Of a stretch of 64,000 nt of DNA, positions 1-12,206 are shown one piece after another (position 1 is the first letter of the stretch; each line of letters opens with the position of its first letter). Below the pieces are notes generated by a model. That model was not told where the DNA came from, ran no database searches, and saw only the letters and a list, made by a program, of their open reading frames with translations. This DNA comes from Pseudopithomyces maydicus (taxonomy: Eukaryota > Ascomycota > Dothideomycetes > Pleosporales > Didymosphaeriaceae), in assembly GCA_026873275.1 (NCBI GenBank), contig JANTUC010000005.1:806001-870000 (forward strand). The letters are read 5' to 3'. The translations under genes and the position numbers were made by a program.

Positions 1-446
1 TTATCGTAAAACAAGTAGTCCACGAAGCATGTGAGATGTTTGACGGATATATCTATAAGACTGGGAAAGCTTCAGGAGAAACAACAGCATTCGTCACGAT
101 GTAGTTCCAATAGCAGAGTGTATCTGTGAACAAGATCTATGTGATATTTAAATTCGTCTATTCATTCTCAACACTGTTGTGTGGACATGTCAATTCGTGT
201 CGTCATTTCATAACCATCCAGACGCCTACATAATGCCCTACCTCATTTACTTGAATGAGACAAAAAAAAACTTCATATATGCACCAGAGCAGACCTCGGG
301 AGCGGAATACAAATTTTGAGACCCGTGGCCCAAATGGTTCAATCCGCCCTGACGCCGTGCTATCCCAATATGCTGTTGTTGTGTTAAAACGCCGATATGA
401 TGCAGTAAACTCGTGACTCGGGCTGTTCCCCGATCCGCATCAGTGC
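1..446. other. Intergenic, 3' flank of the kelch gene
   Basis: Downstream side of the leftward kelch/BTB gene, running to the window edge. I see no coding pattern, RNA gene or repeat beyond a short A run near 262-271. It probably holds the 3' UTR of the kelch gene. Confidence 0.5.
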
Positions 447-2676
447 CTAGTTAATGTCCATGCCTTCATCCTCCACATCCTCGTCACCATCTTCCTCGCC
501 AGCAGTCAAAACACCGGCACTTCCGAGGCTACGCTTTCGATTCGATGGAAAAGGACGATCAAGCTGTCCAAGCAATTCCAGTTCCTCTCCGCCAACCACT
601 CGCGAATTGATATCAGCTTCAGCGCACAGATCCATCAATGCCAAAGGACTCAAAGCTCGGAAGCCAGCGGTGCGAACAACTTTACCCCAATTATTCAAGC
701 AGAAGTGAGCAGCACGGTGTTTGAGCCACTCCTCGTTCGCAGTACCTGCGCGTTCCCAAATAGTAGCAGCGTGTTCGATGTCTAGCTCGCGGCTCAGCCG
801 ATTGAGGCAAAGGAGTCGCAGACGCGGCATATCGTAAATGTTTGACATAACAAGCATGCCGGCAACATCATTCAACGAAGGCCCATTTGTTGGGTGGGGC
901 GCAATGCTATCCGTGTAAAGGTAGAAGAGAAAAGCGCGAACCGAAGAGTATGGTTCAGGGATGTGCATTTTCTTCGAATGGTATTCTGACATTTGGGCGT
1001 TCCAGAGACGTTTGAAGTGGGGCCAACGAGCATGGAGGATGAGCCGGTGGACGTGGATGGGTTGCGAAACCGGAGCAGCCTCGTTTGAGTTTGCACCATC
1101 CGTTGCGGAAGAAACGTCCTCAAAGTCGTCGGGATCAGCAGTGACCTCAAAGTCGGCACCACTTCCCGTAGCTGGTGCTTTGTCGAAAGTCAGAGATAGA
1201 TCTGCACCAATACCAGTCAAGTGAGACGTGACATTTGCATCAGACGAAGGCAGCTTGGATCGTGGATCAGTCGCCAACTCATTACCGAGGATGCCGTATT
1301 TGCGTAGATCGATGGCCAGGACATCACTGAGATACTCTCCTGGGCTTACGCTACCATCGTTGGCTGGCTCAGCGGGGCTACCGAGGAGCCAGGCGTGGGT
1401 GCCCTCGGGGTTGGTGGTGCAGTAGTGCCAGCGATAGTTTGGATTGTACATGTCCTTTCCATCTGCAAGCTTCTGCCAGCGAAGGAAATCCAGTTCTAGA
1501 CTAGAAAGACTCGTCTCGCAGCTCAGTTCAGCAGGCGTAACGAAATCGAGCATGCAGCCGGAGGTAAACACGTGGAAATGCATACCCGCAGCCTGTGATG
1601 GGAGATTCGGGCTGGAGTGGAATTTCAAAGACGATATGGAGCCCGGTGCTATGCTGTACGGGGATCGAGAAGGGCCTAGCGAGCTAGATTGGACACTGGA
1701 GTTCGCCGTATAGCCAGTACTGCCGGTGGCAAGCGAGTTTGAGCCTGGCGCGGTGAAGCGGTGACGCGTGGAGAGAAGTGTTCGGTCCACCGTGCCGTAG
1801 TTCATGGCGGCTTCGAAGCCAGGGCTACCGCGGAGGTCCAACCACCAGATCTCGTTGTTTTTCTCCATTTCATCGTTGATGCCACCAAAGATCCAGATGC
1901 GCCCGTTCCAGATCCAGCTGGTATGGTCGTAGCGGGGCACGAACTTCCATGATCGCGACCAAGTCCATGTCTTCAGATCCAAAAAGCATATGTCGTCCAG
2001 CACGCTATCGTGTCCCGTCTGTCCACCGCTGATGTATAATTTCTCGTCGTAGATGACGGCGGAATGGCGGGCTCGGCCGCGGGGCGTCGGGCCGTGGAGC
2101 TCGGGTTGGGTCCAGTGTGCAGTGGTGAGATCGAAGACAATGACGTCGGCGAGGTGTTGTCGATGCTCATTCTCACCACCGAAGACAAGCAGTTTGTTGC
2201 CCTGCCAGAGGCAGGCAGTGTGGCCCATGCGGACGCCCGGGATGTCGCCATAGTTGTCGACCAGGTTCCACTTGCGATCCTTCAGGTCCAGCTTCAGCAC
2301 GTGGTTGTAGACTGGATGTGGTCAGCCGGTGGCAGTCGAGCGGAGGCAAGGCTGCACAGCTGGGTGCGGCGGAGAGGTAGGACTCACCCTCGTCGGTGAA
2401 CTGGTCGAAGCCACCGAAAGCGTAGATCTGGTCATCCCCCACGTAGGTCACAGAGGCATTGACGAGGCAGGCAGGCTTCGCGCCGATGGTGGTGATGAGC
2501 TTCGGCTTGTAGCCCTCGGCGGCACTCCTGCGGTTCCGGGTCGGGCTCGCAGACATGACGAAGGTGTGGTTGGTGGTGCTCGGTGTCGTGGTGACGAGCT
2601 GGCCTTCAAGCGTGTTCGTCCCAGCCGGGTTGCCAGCGAATAGAGAGACAGACAGGTGAGGCTGGGCCATTGACAT
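447..2676 (-). CDS. Kelch-repeat and BTB-domain protein (Ral2-like)
   Basis: Two coding exons, 2388..2676 and 447..2311, joined over a 76-base GT-AG intron (2312..2387), give 717 aa. The start is ATG TCA ATG at 2676. The N-terminal half carries kelch repeats, with repeated YAFGGF, LLVFGGE, LYISGGQ and IWIFGGI strands, which should form a beta-propeller. A Ser/Gly-rich linker follows, then a BTB-type segment (from VHRLILHARWPHFKRLW to AFLFYLYTDSI) and an acidic C-terminus rich in Glu and Asp. Kelch-plus-BTB architecture of this length resembles fission yeast Ral2, which acts in Ras signalling and cell shape; that assignment rests on resemblance only. A general protein-interaction role, possibly as a Cullin-3 adaptor, is the alternative. 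It is divergent from CDC20 across 787 bases. Confidence 0.85.
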
Positions 2677-2858
2677 GCACGGACGCTATCGAGGTGGGCA
2701 AAGCGGGGACCAAGGATGCATGTGGTGGATGCGGTGGCCGGCGAGGGTGCACCCTATCGATCGTCACCGACCCAGCACAGCGAGGAGCGGCAAGGGCGAC
2801 AGGGGCGGGCTGAGGAGGCGCCGCAGACGGAGGCTGCTGTTGCGCGTGGAGCGGTGGG

Positions 2859-2920
2859 CGTCGAGCGTCGAGGGTCGAGGGTCGGGGTGTCGAGCGTCAG
2901 GGTGTCGAGCGTCGAGGCGA
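2859..2920. repeat. Degenerate GTCGAGSGTCGAGG-type short tandem repeat
   Basis: The words GTCGAGCGTCGAGGG and GTGTCGAGCGTC recur several times within about 60 bases of the kelch/CDC20 divergent promoter. The units are imperfect, 7-17 bases long, and GC-rich. This is likely a small minisatellite; I assign no function. Confidence 0.6.
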
Positions 2921-3133
2921 GGGTGCAGTGTGGGTCTGGAATCCCGGTCGTGATGCGAAAGTTTGGCAGCGCTGGCCTCGCTGCGCGCACACACACTACC
3001 GGTAGGTACCTACTTACTTGCCCAGGGCAACTGGCCGGCTGGCGGCAAAACGGGGCAGGCTGGCCGGGAGAATGCCGGGACGCCGCCTCGGCGGGAGCAA
3101 CGTTCTTCCGTCGCCGACGCCCGCCCGCCTGGA

Positions 3134-3139
3134 CGCGTC
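3134..3139 (+). promoter_or_regulatory. ACGCGT motif (MCB-like)
   Basis: A perfect ACGCGT lies 325 bases upstream of the CDC20 start codon. In yeasts this hexamer binds MBF (Swi6/Mbp1-type) for G1/S transcription. A single copy can arise by chance, and CDC20 is usually a G2/M gene, so the role is uncertain. Confidence 0.25.
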
Positions 3140-3463
3140 TGAGGTCATCGCCCGTTGCCCCCCCAACTGTCGCTTGTAAACAAACCCTATTTAATGTGCT
3201 GCTGCGAGCCTGCCATGGGAGCCTCACACTACCTACCTCCCATCCTCTCTCCGCACCTGCAGCCTCGCTCCGAGTCTGTCACACTGCTCACCATACCTTC
3301 GAATCAATACTTCAAAGCATCGATTACACCCATTGTCTATACTACTCATTTTTGTTCTTCATCAGCAAGAAAACCCACAGGAACACCACTGGTACGACAC
3401 GACACGTCACGTGCCCTCTTGGTCTGCACCTGCTGACCCCATCCAGCACGAGAGCCCGCAGTC

Positions 3464-5263
3464 ATGGCCAGCCCAGCCGTCTTGACCCCGGTCAAGAGCC
3501 GCTCGTCCGTCTTCTCCACCCGTGCCGCTGGCGGCCGGATGCCCTTGACGCCCTCTCCTCGCACTCCCCGTAACCACACTCCCGATGCGCTGGCGCAGGA
3601 GTCTATCCATGGCGGTAACTTCATGGCCCGCATCCAGCGTTCCGTCTCCAAGACCACCCGCGACTCTCCCAAGTCCAACATCGCCCGTAGCTCGCCACGC
3701 CGGTTGGAGCTCGGCGTCTCGGAATGGTCGCTGACGGGAACCGGTACCGCCCAGACTACTACTACATCAACCAAGACAACTTCCAGGACAAAGAAGGATG
3801 TCACCCTCCGATCGCGACCTACCAAGACCAGGATAGCGTACAACGCCGCTGACCGCTTCATCCCCAACCGGACCGCAAGCGAGGCTACCTGCAATGCCGG
3901 CACAGCTAAGATCGACCTCGATCAGCGACCCAAGTCCAGCTCGACCACCGAGGGCTCGTCAGTACTGGCCAACGCCGCGAGTACCTTCAACCTGAACGGA
4001 ACTGGATCGGACGATGAGCCTAGCCTTTCCCTGGAGGGCCTCAGTCTCGAGGACGACGACGAAGACCGGTCGCAGTCCAAGAAGCCTGCTCCGGACGCGG
4101 TTGCATACCAATCATCCCTCGAATCAGCATGTGGCCTCAACACCAACACCCGCATACTTGCCTTCAAGCCCGCGCCACCAGAGTCATCCAAGCCCATCGA
4201 CCTCCGCTCACAGTACAACCGTCCTCTGAAGCCCGTCAGCAGCATCAGCGCTCAGAGCCGCCGTCGCATTCCCTCTGCACCAGAGCGTGTTCTTGATGCT
4301 CCTGGCCTCGTCGACGACTACTACCTCAACCTGCTCGATTGGTCTTCCGGCAACCAGGTCGCTATCGGTCTCGAGCGATCTGTCTACATCTGGTCTGCGG
4401 ACAGTGGCTCCGTCGCTTCCCTGCTCGAGTGCCCAACCGACACTTACATCTCATCTGTCAAGTGGTCCGGTGACGGTGCCTACGTCGGTGTTGGTCTCGG
4501 CTCCGGTGAGGTTCAAATTTGGGACGTTGAGGAGGGTACCAAGCTCCGTAGCATGTTCGGTCACGAGACTCGTGTTGGTGTCATGGGATGGAACAAGCAC
4601 ATCCTATCCACCGGCGCTCGTTCCGGCCTGGTCTACAACCACGACGTCCGCGTCGCTCAGCACAAGGTTGCTGAACTCGTCTCCCACACTGGCGAGGTTT
4701 GCGGTCTTGAGTGGCGCGCCGACGGAGCCCAGCTCGCCACTGGTGCCAACGACAACTTGGTCTCTATTTGGGATGCTCGCTCTCTTGCTGCTCCCAAGTT
4801 CACCAAGACCAACCACCGTGCTGCGGTCAAGGCTATCTCATGGTGCCCATGGCAATCCAACCTTCTCGCAACCGGTGGTGGTTCCAATGACCGTCAGATC
4901 AACTTCTGGAACACCACCACTGGTGCCCGCATCAACAACATCTCCACCGACTCTCAGGTCACCAGCCTGCGATGGAGCACCCACTACAAGGAGATCGTAA
5001 GCACTGGCGGTTTCCCCGACAACTCTCTCAGCATCTGGAGCTACCCATCTGGCGTGAAGAACATGGAGGTTCCCGCCCACGAGTCTCGCGTTCTTCACAG
5101 CTGCCTCAGCCCTGATGGTCAGATGCTCGCTACTGCCGCTGCCGACGAATCCCTCAAGTTCTGGAAGATCTTCGAGAAGAAGGCCGGTCAGCCCTCCATC
5201 GCCGCTGCTGGTGCCGCGTCCATGAAGACTGCGAGCACCGTCAAGTCTGCGACCATCCGTTAA
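3464..5263 (+). CDS. CDC20: APC/C activator Cdc20 (Slp1), WD40 protein
   Basis: Uninterrupted 599-aa frame from ATG 3464. Cdc20 brings substrates to the anaphase-promoting complex and is the target of the spindle checkpoint. Several diagnostic elements are visible. There is a C-box, DRFIPNR, at residues 130-136. A Mad2-binding motif, RILAF, sits at 230-234. Seven WD40 blades run from about residue 285 to 570, including GNQVAIGLERSVYIWS and GSNDRQINFW. The chain ends in Ile-Arg, the IR tail that docks on the TPR subunit Cdc27/Apc3. The first 130 residues are basic and rich in Ser/Thr-Pro sites, as expected for CDK control. The Mad2-binding motif separates Cdc20 from the meiotic or G1 paralogue Cdh1, so I am confident of the assignment. 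The gene has no intron and is divergent from the kelch gene. Confidence 0.97.
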   Translation: MASPAVLTPVKSRSSVFSTRAAGGRMPLTPSPRTPRNHTPDALAQESIHGGNFMARIQRSVSKTTRDSPKSNIARSSPRRLELGVSEWSLTGTGTAQTTTTSTKTTSRTKKDVTLRSRPTKTRIAYNAADRFIPNRTASEATCNAGTAKIDLDQRPKSSSTTEGSSVLANAASTFNLNGTGSDDEPSLSLEGLSLEDDDEDRSQSKKPAPDAVAYQSSLESACGLNTNTRILAFKPAPPESSKPIDLRSQYNRPLKPVSSISAQSRRRIPSAPERVLDAPGLVDDYYLNLLDWSSGNQVAIGLERSVYIWSADSGSVASLLECPTDTYISSVKWSGDGAYVGVGLGSGEVQIWDVEEGTKLRSMFGHETRVGVMGWNKHILSTGARSGLVYNHDVRVAQHKVAELVSHTGEVCGLEWRADGAQLATGANDNLVSIWDARSLAAPKFTKTNHRAAVKAISWCPWQSNLLATGGGSNDRQINFWNTTTGARINNISTDSQVTSLRWSTHYKEIVSTGGFPDNSLSIWSYPSGVKNMEVPAHESRVLHSCLSPDGQMLATAAADESLKFWKIFEKKAGQPSIAAAGAASMKTASTVKSATIR

Positions 5264-8200
5264 GTGTGCACTCAATGCACCACAAACAAAGTCCGAAATT
5301 TGAGCCCTGGGCTCATGACAAGTGAATTTTCGGTACGATTGTTCGATGTCAACGCGACATCACAACACCGGCTTGCGCAATGGAGCCCGTGTTTGTCATC
5401 CAGCTCTACGCGCAACGGTAAGTTGGTAAGTATCACGTCTCGTTTGGGTATGTGACGCGGATCCTATCCATAGGAAACCTCCACATCTACCCTCGGAAAC
5501 AGGCTCTCGACTGAGTGTTGAACTCTTTTGTCAATTGTTAGCGATGGCGTCTCGGAAACATAAGCATATTTGCATGGAAGGTGTTGGTGGAAATCCGAGC
5601 GTCAAGCGGATCTACATGAGTTCACGACTTTTACGACTTTTGGCTACTACTACGGTCGGGGCTATAGCAAATAATTTTCGGGGTGTTTCGGTTTTGGTGG
5701 TGCCGTCATGGCTACATCTGTGTTGAGAAAATGAAGCATATTCAAAACTTTACCTTGTTCCCGTCTCTGTGTGTGTGACTGACTGGACGTGCCCATGTAA
5801 TTTGTACTGGACAGTATGGTGAAGGTAAACTGACAAACAAGCCAACGTTTTCACGCCTGGATGATCCATCTCCACATGATTTTTGTAATGGTAAAAAGGT
5901 GTCGAGTCAACTCGATGGCGTAAAAAATGGTTGGAAAAAAGATTGTTTCCTCACTGGACAGCGTAATAAGGTTTGGTTTGCCCGGATCATCATCAACTAT
6001 CTCCACATATGCTACTATTATGACGGGTGCTGATGAAGCAATGCCGAACTTGGCCAATGTTCCGTTGTTATCAAGCCTCGCTCATGAAGGCAAGTTCTAC
6101 TAACAATCGGAAGATAGTTCACAAGTCTTTCCGTTTGTTATTAGTTATCGTTTTGAGGATTTAAAAATCAAGAGGGCGGGGAGTAGATTAATATAGAAGC
6201 ATACTGGCGGACGGCTGATTCCAGCACCACGGCGGATGGTGGACATCGCAAAAGCTGAAAAATCAAGGACATCCCTTCCTTCAACACTGTGCCGTGGACG
6301 GAAAAGTCGATGTGTTTTGTATTCGACTAAACCCGCTTGAGGGGCTGTAAGCGTCGGGATATCCCTGTTTTGTGTCTTAGGGGAACCCAAGAGGGTGATG
6401 GAAAGGCAACGTATGAATATACAGACAGATATGACTGATTTTGTCCACTTTAAGCTGTACCTACCTTTGCTCTTATCCTATAAATAGCTATTCGGCCCCT
6501 TCTTCGCTGTGTGCAAAGCCCAATGTTCACTTAAACCGCATATGTCATCAGGCCTCCAATGTCGGTTATTGTTGTGATCAAAAACTCTAGGCGTTGTCGC
6601 TAATACCCGCAAGGCTACCAAAGCGGGGCGAATAGTCGAACCAGGTGAGAACTAACGAGGTGGCCCTGGTTGATTTATGCGTATACAGAATAGGGGCCGC
6701 CATTCCCTTCCGTTAACCACTGTACCAGGAGAAATGGTGGTATGAGCGGGGCCTGACTAGGCTAGGATTAGGTTACACTCTGGTTAAAGATAGGATAAAA
6801 ATTGTATACAGGTAAGCTAAGTGGACACTAAGTGGAGCCTCCGTTGTACTCAATTACGACTCGGTAGATGGTCGTAAGCATCCGAGCCTTGTTCAACGGA
6901 AAAATAGGCCAGTGTGTGAAATCAGCACAGTGACCACTATGATCAGATAATCAGCGCGCAAAATGACAAAACGAATCCATTCACTAAGTTTCATCGAAAG
7001 AATACTTCGATATAGCATGTTCTTAAGAGGAGTTAACCAAGCAAGGTCCAGAAGGCGATGCGATAGATAGTATATCGGTATTTTGCGGACCATTACAAAT
7101 CATGACAATCGCTCATCATAGAGCACGCCTACTCAAAAAGATCCACAATAATACACATCTAAGAAAGAAGATCGCCTCACAGAGTCATCATTCTCACCAA
7201 AGAAACTCAAGAAGACACAGTAAGCAATTTACATTCTTAAAGCGGAAACCATTTAATGCTACTGACGTGAATGTTCCGGCTCCGTTCAATATTAGAGCGT
7301 AATCTTTCGTCTCTCTAGCGCGCAATCATCTTCGCTAGATTTTCCCGATGATCTGATTCTTAGAATCTCATGCGTGCCATCCGCTGGTCAGGTCGGTCCG
7401 CTGTCCTGCCTAGCGAATGACAAATCCTTCACGCCATGATCAGTTCGCCGGATCTTTGATGCTCCTGATCGTCGGCGGGAGAATTAAACAACCAAAGCAT
7501 GGGACTACCAGCCTCGTGAAACCTTCTGACGGCACATCTGATGTGATGAATCCCCCGCTGACCGTTTCAGAGCCTGACTGCCGAAGAGGCGTTAGACGCG
7601 CTGCCGTGTTGGTGGCTTGCTGTCAGCAAAGGAAAGTACTTAAGGTATAAAAGGCCTTCAGGGGGCCAGCACTCCCTCTCATCACCATCCCCGCCCCTTA
7701 TTTGTTCATCTTTTGTCCCAGATTCACCATAAGCGTGCGATAGAAGTGAAAAGATCTACGATTAATGCGACAACAACGAGGAGCCGCTTCGCTAGAATAG
7801 TAGTCCTGAATCCAACACAGCTAGGACGATTGTGCAGGGCTCGTGACGATTTCGGGATCAACTGTATCGAAGGATTTGACGCCCTCGCTTCAGTATACTA
7901 TAAGATCCGGATTTGGCCTGCCAGTGTCAGCACTTCCCCTGATAGGTAGGGGAGGTAATTTTCGAACAAGGCCGTCACTTAATACCAAGAGTCTGTCATT
8001 GTTCGTGATAGGCTGCTGAAATCAATCGGAAATATTAACATTCTAATTCAAACCATAACCTCTAAGTAAAAAGTCTCGATCGGGTATCATGAGCAACATA
8101 TACGGTATAGGCTTCAGTTTGCGATCCAGAAAGAATGCCATATATACGTCTGGTTTTACGCGGAGTTCATCGCGCACGAGTTCAACAATTGCAGCAAAAG

Positions 8201-11200
8201 CAAAAACGCGAGAAGCAAAATAAATCTAGAGGAAACATAGAAATAGTATGGCCTCTTTATACGCAGAGGAGTTCATGATGAACAAGAGATATTGTTATAA
8301 AGATAAGATTAGGGTGTGGAGAGGAGACAGACGTACACGTATAAGAGAAGACACGGCTGCAGGATTGCTTCTGCAACAAATCAAAAACCTTGAGAGAAAA
8401 TTTTGAAAAGAAACAGAAGAGTTGGACGAAGCAGAGAGGCAAAAATAAGTGTGCTTGCTGAGGCTTAGAGAGATGAGCAGATCTTGCGAAGAGCAGCCAT
8501 CTTTGTGCCCTGACGCGCGAACATTTCAACGGATACTTGCAGCCTTGAATTTTCTTTTGCAAGGCTCACCGGATCACGTAAGGCGTCCGTATTTGAGCAT
8601 ATCGTCCCAGGGCGTTGGCGCACGACCGTCGAATCCTGCAGCGCCTCACGCCCCATGCAAGAGCTGTGCCTCATGTCTCGGTAGACGTCGAGTCATGTAT
8701 AGTCCAATCATCTTGCATAGCGACACTCTGAAAGCTCCGCACGATATTATCAAGAGAATTGGGCACTTGATGTAACATGGTTCGCCTAACAGACAATTCA
8801 TGGGCGTCGTCTTAACGTTGCACAGCTTTCAAAGTGATGAAACATCGGAGCAAAATGACTCACCCACCAAAAGAGAAAACATATCCTGCTTCGTCACACA
8901 TAGTTTCACGTGAGCCGCATGCAGTAGATCAAAGCATGGGAACAAGCTCCAACGTATTCTTTCGTATAACGCCTATGACGAGCGGAATCTCTTCATGATA
9001 CAACAGGAAACACAGACACATGCAGGTGGTTATGGAATGAAGATTTGAGGAAGGCATGGCGTGATAACATCCAGTCGTTGACCAAATGGCATTAACCCCA
9101 AAACTTTCGAGGTCAAAGGAAAATGGTGTTACATCAATGCCAGTTCGCAAGCAGTAATAATTTTCACAAAAAAAGGCACAACTTCAGTAATGGATACCAA
9201 AGAGAGTGTTTCGATATTCGTGGTCGGTCAAAACATGCTACAGCCAGACTTTTTGCTAATGAATCTGTCAGATGATGGATGTTGAAGAAAACGAGACGGA
9301 GAAATCGCATGGTTCGCTCCGGTATATTGAATCATCGTAACTTGGAACGACTCCTGATATGATCACTGCAGTTGAGATCGATACCGAAATTAGGACAGCT
9401 TGTTGTGGGTCCAGCACTCATCATTAAATTATCGGTCACGAAAGAACGCCTAGCTATCGGATACGAAGAAGGATGGTGCCAGCCCCAGTCCAAAAAACGC
9501 TTTGAACATCCTCTGTCATCGGCCTGTGCACAAGCGTATAGCGCCCCGGATTAGGTGGCGAAGCGTTCTAGAAGCGTGGGGTCGGTATTGAGCTGATATG
9601 AGCCCTCCCCCGGTCCCTTAACAGTGGGGCTTGACGACTTGGTACCGAAAATTTCCCGGGCTCAATCAACCAGTGTTACCTCAGAAAGTACTCCTCGACT
9701 GGAATTCAGGGTGGCCCCATTACCGACAGAAAGGTGACAGATTACTCGGCCCATAGATGTGTCCGATCACCCTTTTCATCGATGGACGTGAAACTGCATC
9801 TCACGGATTCTATTGGACGTACCCAAAAACCTTACCACACCTTGATGCAGGTGTTGTCGGCGAATGAAAAGATACGAGCGTAGTCTCCACGCCCTGGAAG
9901 CGGACACCGAATGACCCACCAGCGGAAGCGGGGCGTTCTCCATGAAGTTGATGGGATCCAATAGGTACTGCAAGACTCAAAGCAAGTCCGAGGTTAGTCG
10001 GCTGAGTCGAGTGCGCCTGACTTTCTTTGGAAGAAGGTAAAGTTAGCAGATGCACGGCGTTCGTGCACTCCTTTCTTCGAACTCGGGTCAGGTAACCGCT
10101 CAAGCATATCTTCCCAGTTGGACGAAAGCTACCCTACATTCCCGGTGCTTCAATGGCCTAGTATTTACAGGCAGTAGAATAGGAGAAATGGCAATGCCCG
10201 TAAGAAGGAGTTGTTCGAAAACAGTCAACTTGTTCACTTCCCAGAGAGAGATTAGCGTGGGCTAAGCCACTTAGCGTTTCTATATTCAGCGAATTCATGT
10301 GGACGAAAAGCGCTAAGCAAGTGAGCCTCCGGCACAGTGAGGATGGGAATTCAACAATAGTTGCGGTGTTTCTGATTCCTCTGGTTGCTGGGGAAGTGCA
10401 CAAGTGCGTGCGCGCACAGCTCCCGGGCGCTGGGAGGCGGCAGGCCTGTGTACCTACATGCACATGTGTGCTGGCACACATGCAGCTGTACAACCAACCT
10501 TGGAAGTGCTCGGGAATACTAACACTGGTGCGAGACTGTGATCCGGAATTTTAGTCTTCGATAACGACTCGGTGTGCACTTCATTTCCGAAGCATGAGCA
10601 TTTCCAGGTCCCGTTTCTCTTCCAGGAGCACCCACCGTGGTGCGCCAAGCGACATAGTTGGCAAAACACACAGCCGAGCTCGGGAGCACACAGGTCGAGT
10701 AGATCAGGTGGAGAAGCTGTTCGTTAGGATGCGGACATTTGTTCTTGGATTTCTCCAGGGCCAGATAGAGGATGTTCCTCCGATAGACGGACACCGGGAG
10801 GCTTGACGCGGTGCGCAATATGCGATTCCACGGATACACCAAAATGCACGGCGCGAACATGTTCGCATCTATTTTTGGTGCGAAAACCAGTCCTCTCGGC
10901 ACGCTGATGGGCCAGGTCGCAAGAAGTGTGCCGTGCCTAGCGATGTGACATGTGCAGTAGATGCACATGTGTGTCGTTTCACAGGCGGGCACATCGGAGG
11001 TAGAACATGATGCATACACTACATGGGATAGGCAGATTGATTTCGCCACCGCAGGGCTGAATGATCGAACAGATCAGCACTGCGCGAAATCTGGGGGATT
11101 TGGCCACCCAGATGCCATCATCGCAGTGCGGCCGCCCAGCGGCTCTCTGCGCCCACGCCTACCATGGAGGCCCGGCGAGCTCCGCAGACAGCATGACTGG

Positions 11201-11975
11201 TCTGACACCGACTTCCAAGGCAGACTGTGAACGAGGGATGTACAAGTCACCGCTCATTTACAGTGTTCTACGCAAACTTAGCACCAACATCACCTCCAAA
11301 CAAGCGGTGACAGGCTTCGATCTACTCGGCACTAGACCGCAATAAGCCACCCGAACCTCAAGTCATCCCACGCTACGCATCGTGACTTCTTGCTGCAATG
11401 ACTCGATAACGGCAGTGAACGGTAAGAGCTCAGCATGGAACATGATGCAAAAGAATAGGTTTCGATATAGCGTATCGGCTGCCGCGGCCAGGGACCCGGG
11501 TGTGCCGCGTAGAGTCTACATTATCTCCGATACACCCTTGAAAGCAGACGTCAGATGGCAACAGAACTCGGGCACGCCGTACAAGAAAACACGCGTCTAG
11601 AGAAAGAATTGTCAGAAACAAGAGCTAGAGGATCCAAGCACTCCAGTCATGTGCAACCCGTCACCTGTGACCCTGGTGTGCGCCACGCACTTCCACCAAG
11701 CGTAATCGTACAAGCCTTGGTCCGCCTTCTAACATGCATATCGTTCTAATCGTCCCAATCATCCCGTTTGATGTCCCCAAAAAGAAAACTCCGAGTGAAT
11801 GCCCTGCGAAAGAACAACCAGTGAAAAATGCCACGGAAAGAAAACTCCAAAGAAGCGCCCAGTTGGGCTGAGTCCAGCTCGAAGAAGCGAAGGTTTGCGC
11901 CGTGTATGCGCCTCGTAAGTCGGCAAAATGCTCTCAAACGCAGTGTGTCGATAGGGAGTCGGTAGGCGGCGTGGC
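5264..11975. other. Gene-poor region, left part
   Basis: About 6.7 kb without any reading frame that I can tie to a protein family. Open frames are all under about 180 codons, overlap in conflicting frames and lack conserved motifs. Base composition looks more AT-rich than the flanking genes. An isolated TATAAAA stands at 7646-7652, followed by pyrimidine-rich sequence but no sensible ORF. Short inverted words built on ACATGTG and CACACATG occur near 10450-10490 and 10940-10975. I found no terminal inverted repeats, LTRs or transposase remnants by eye. Confidence 0.5.
7646..7652 (+). promoter_or_regulatory. Isolated TATA box
   Basis: TATAAAA is followed about 30 bases on by a CT-rich tract (CACTCCCTCTCATCACC) like a fungal core promoter. 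No coding frame starts nearby, since the first in-frame stretches lack an ATG. It could be a relic promoter, the promoter of a non-coding transcript, or chance. Confidence 0.25.
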
Positions 11976-12206
11976 TCATCGATGTATCGGGTAGGGTCCG
12001 CTTTCATAGCCAGAGTCAGGGAGGACTCCGGCACTGTAGGCTGCCTCCGGACGATGGCTGCTGTGGGTGCTGCAGGCATAACCCACGAGGACTGTCTTCT
12101 CTTGAACTGTGTGGCCTCGTTGACCATGGGCGGCGCATGGGTCGATTGAGTGTCTGTAGTAAAGGCATCGACAGACAGAATAACGTTCGACGACTTGGTA
12201 ACACAT
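11976..12206 (-). CDS. Small Cys/His-rich conserved fungal protein
   Basis: A 76-aa frame from ATG 12206 to TGA at 11976. The sequence holds a Cys/His-spaced core (CRCLYYRHSIDPC, then GQRGH, then VLVGYACSTHS) and a tail with a DSGYESGP turn. From memory, short proteins with a DPC...YGQRGH...KTVLVGY..C..H pattern are widespread and unnamed in filamentous ascomycetes. The Cys and His residues could bind zinc. I do not know a function. A GA-rich tract on the plus strand at 12424-12445, which reads as CT-rich on the coding strand, lies about 220 bases upstream and would suit a fungal promoter or 5' UTR. It is the only convincing coding candidate in the gene-poor region. An extra upstream exon cannot be excluded. 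Confidence 0.5.
   Translation of the reverse strand: MCYQVVERYSVCRCLYYRHSIDPCAAHGQRGHTVQEKTVLVGYACSTHSSHRPEAAYSAGVLPDSGYESGPYPIHR

Larger units (their letters stand above)
2677..3463. promoter_or_regulatory. Divergent promoter region, kelch / CDC20
   Basis: This stretch lies between the two divergent start codons (2676 minus, 3464 plus). It is GC-rich, with a degenerate GTCGAG-type tandem repeat near 2859-2920. An ACGCGT hexamer at 3134-3139 matches the MluI cell-cycle box bound by MBF-type factors in yeasts. Pyrimidine-rich runs occur just upstream of CDC20. No gene of its own is visible. Confidence 0.5.

Noticed and set aside
6577..6660. Possible tRNA on the minus strand (GGTTCGACTATT)
   Set aside because: The B-box match is poor, no A-box lies upstream and no cloverleaf could be drawn.
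10519..11049. 176-codon Cys-rich frame on the minus strand
   Set aside because: It has no family motif, overlaps frames of similar length on the other strand and lies in low-complexity CA/TG sequence. Treated as chance.
11759..12127. 122-codon frame overlapping the small Cys/His gene
   Set aside because: It overlaps the more convincing frame on the same strand and has no conserved motif.
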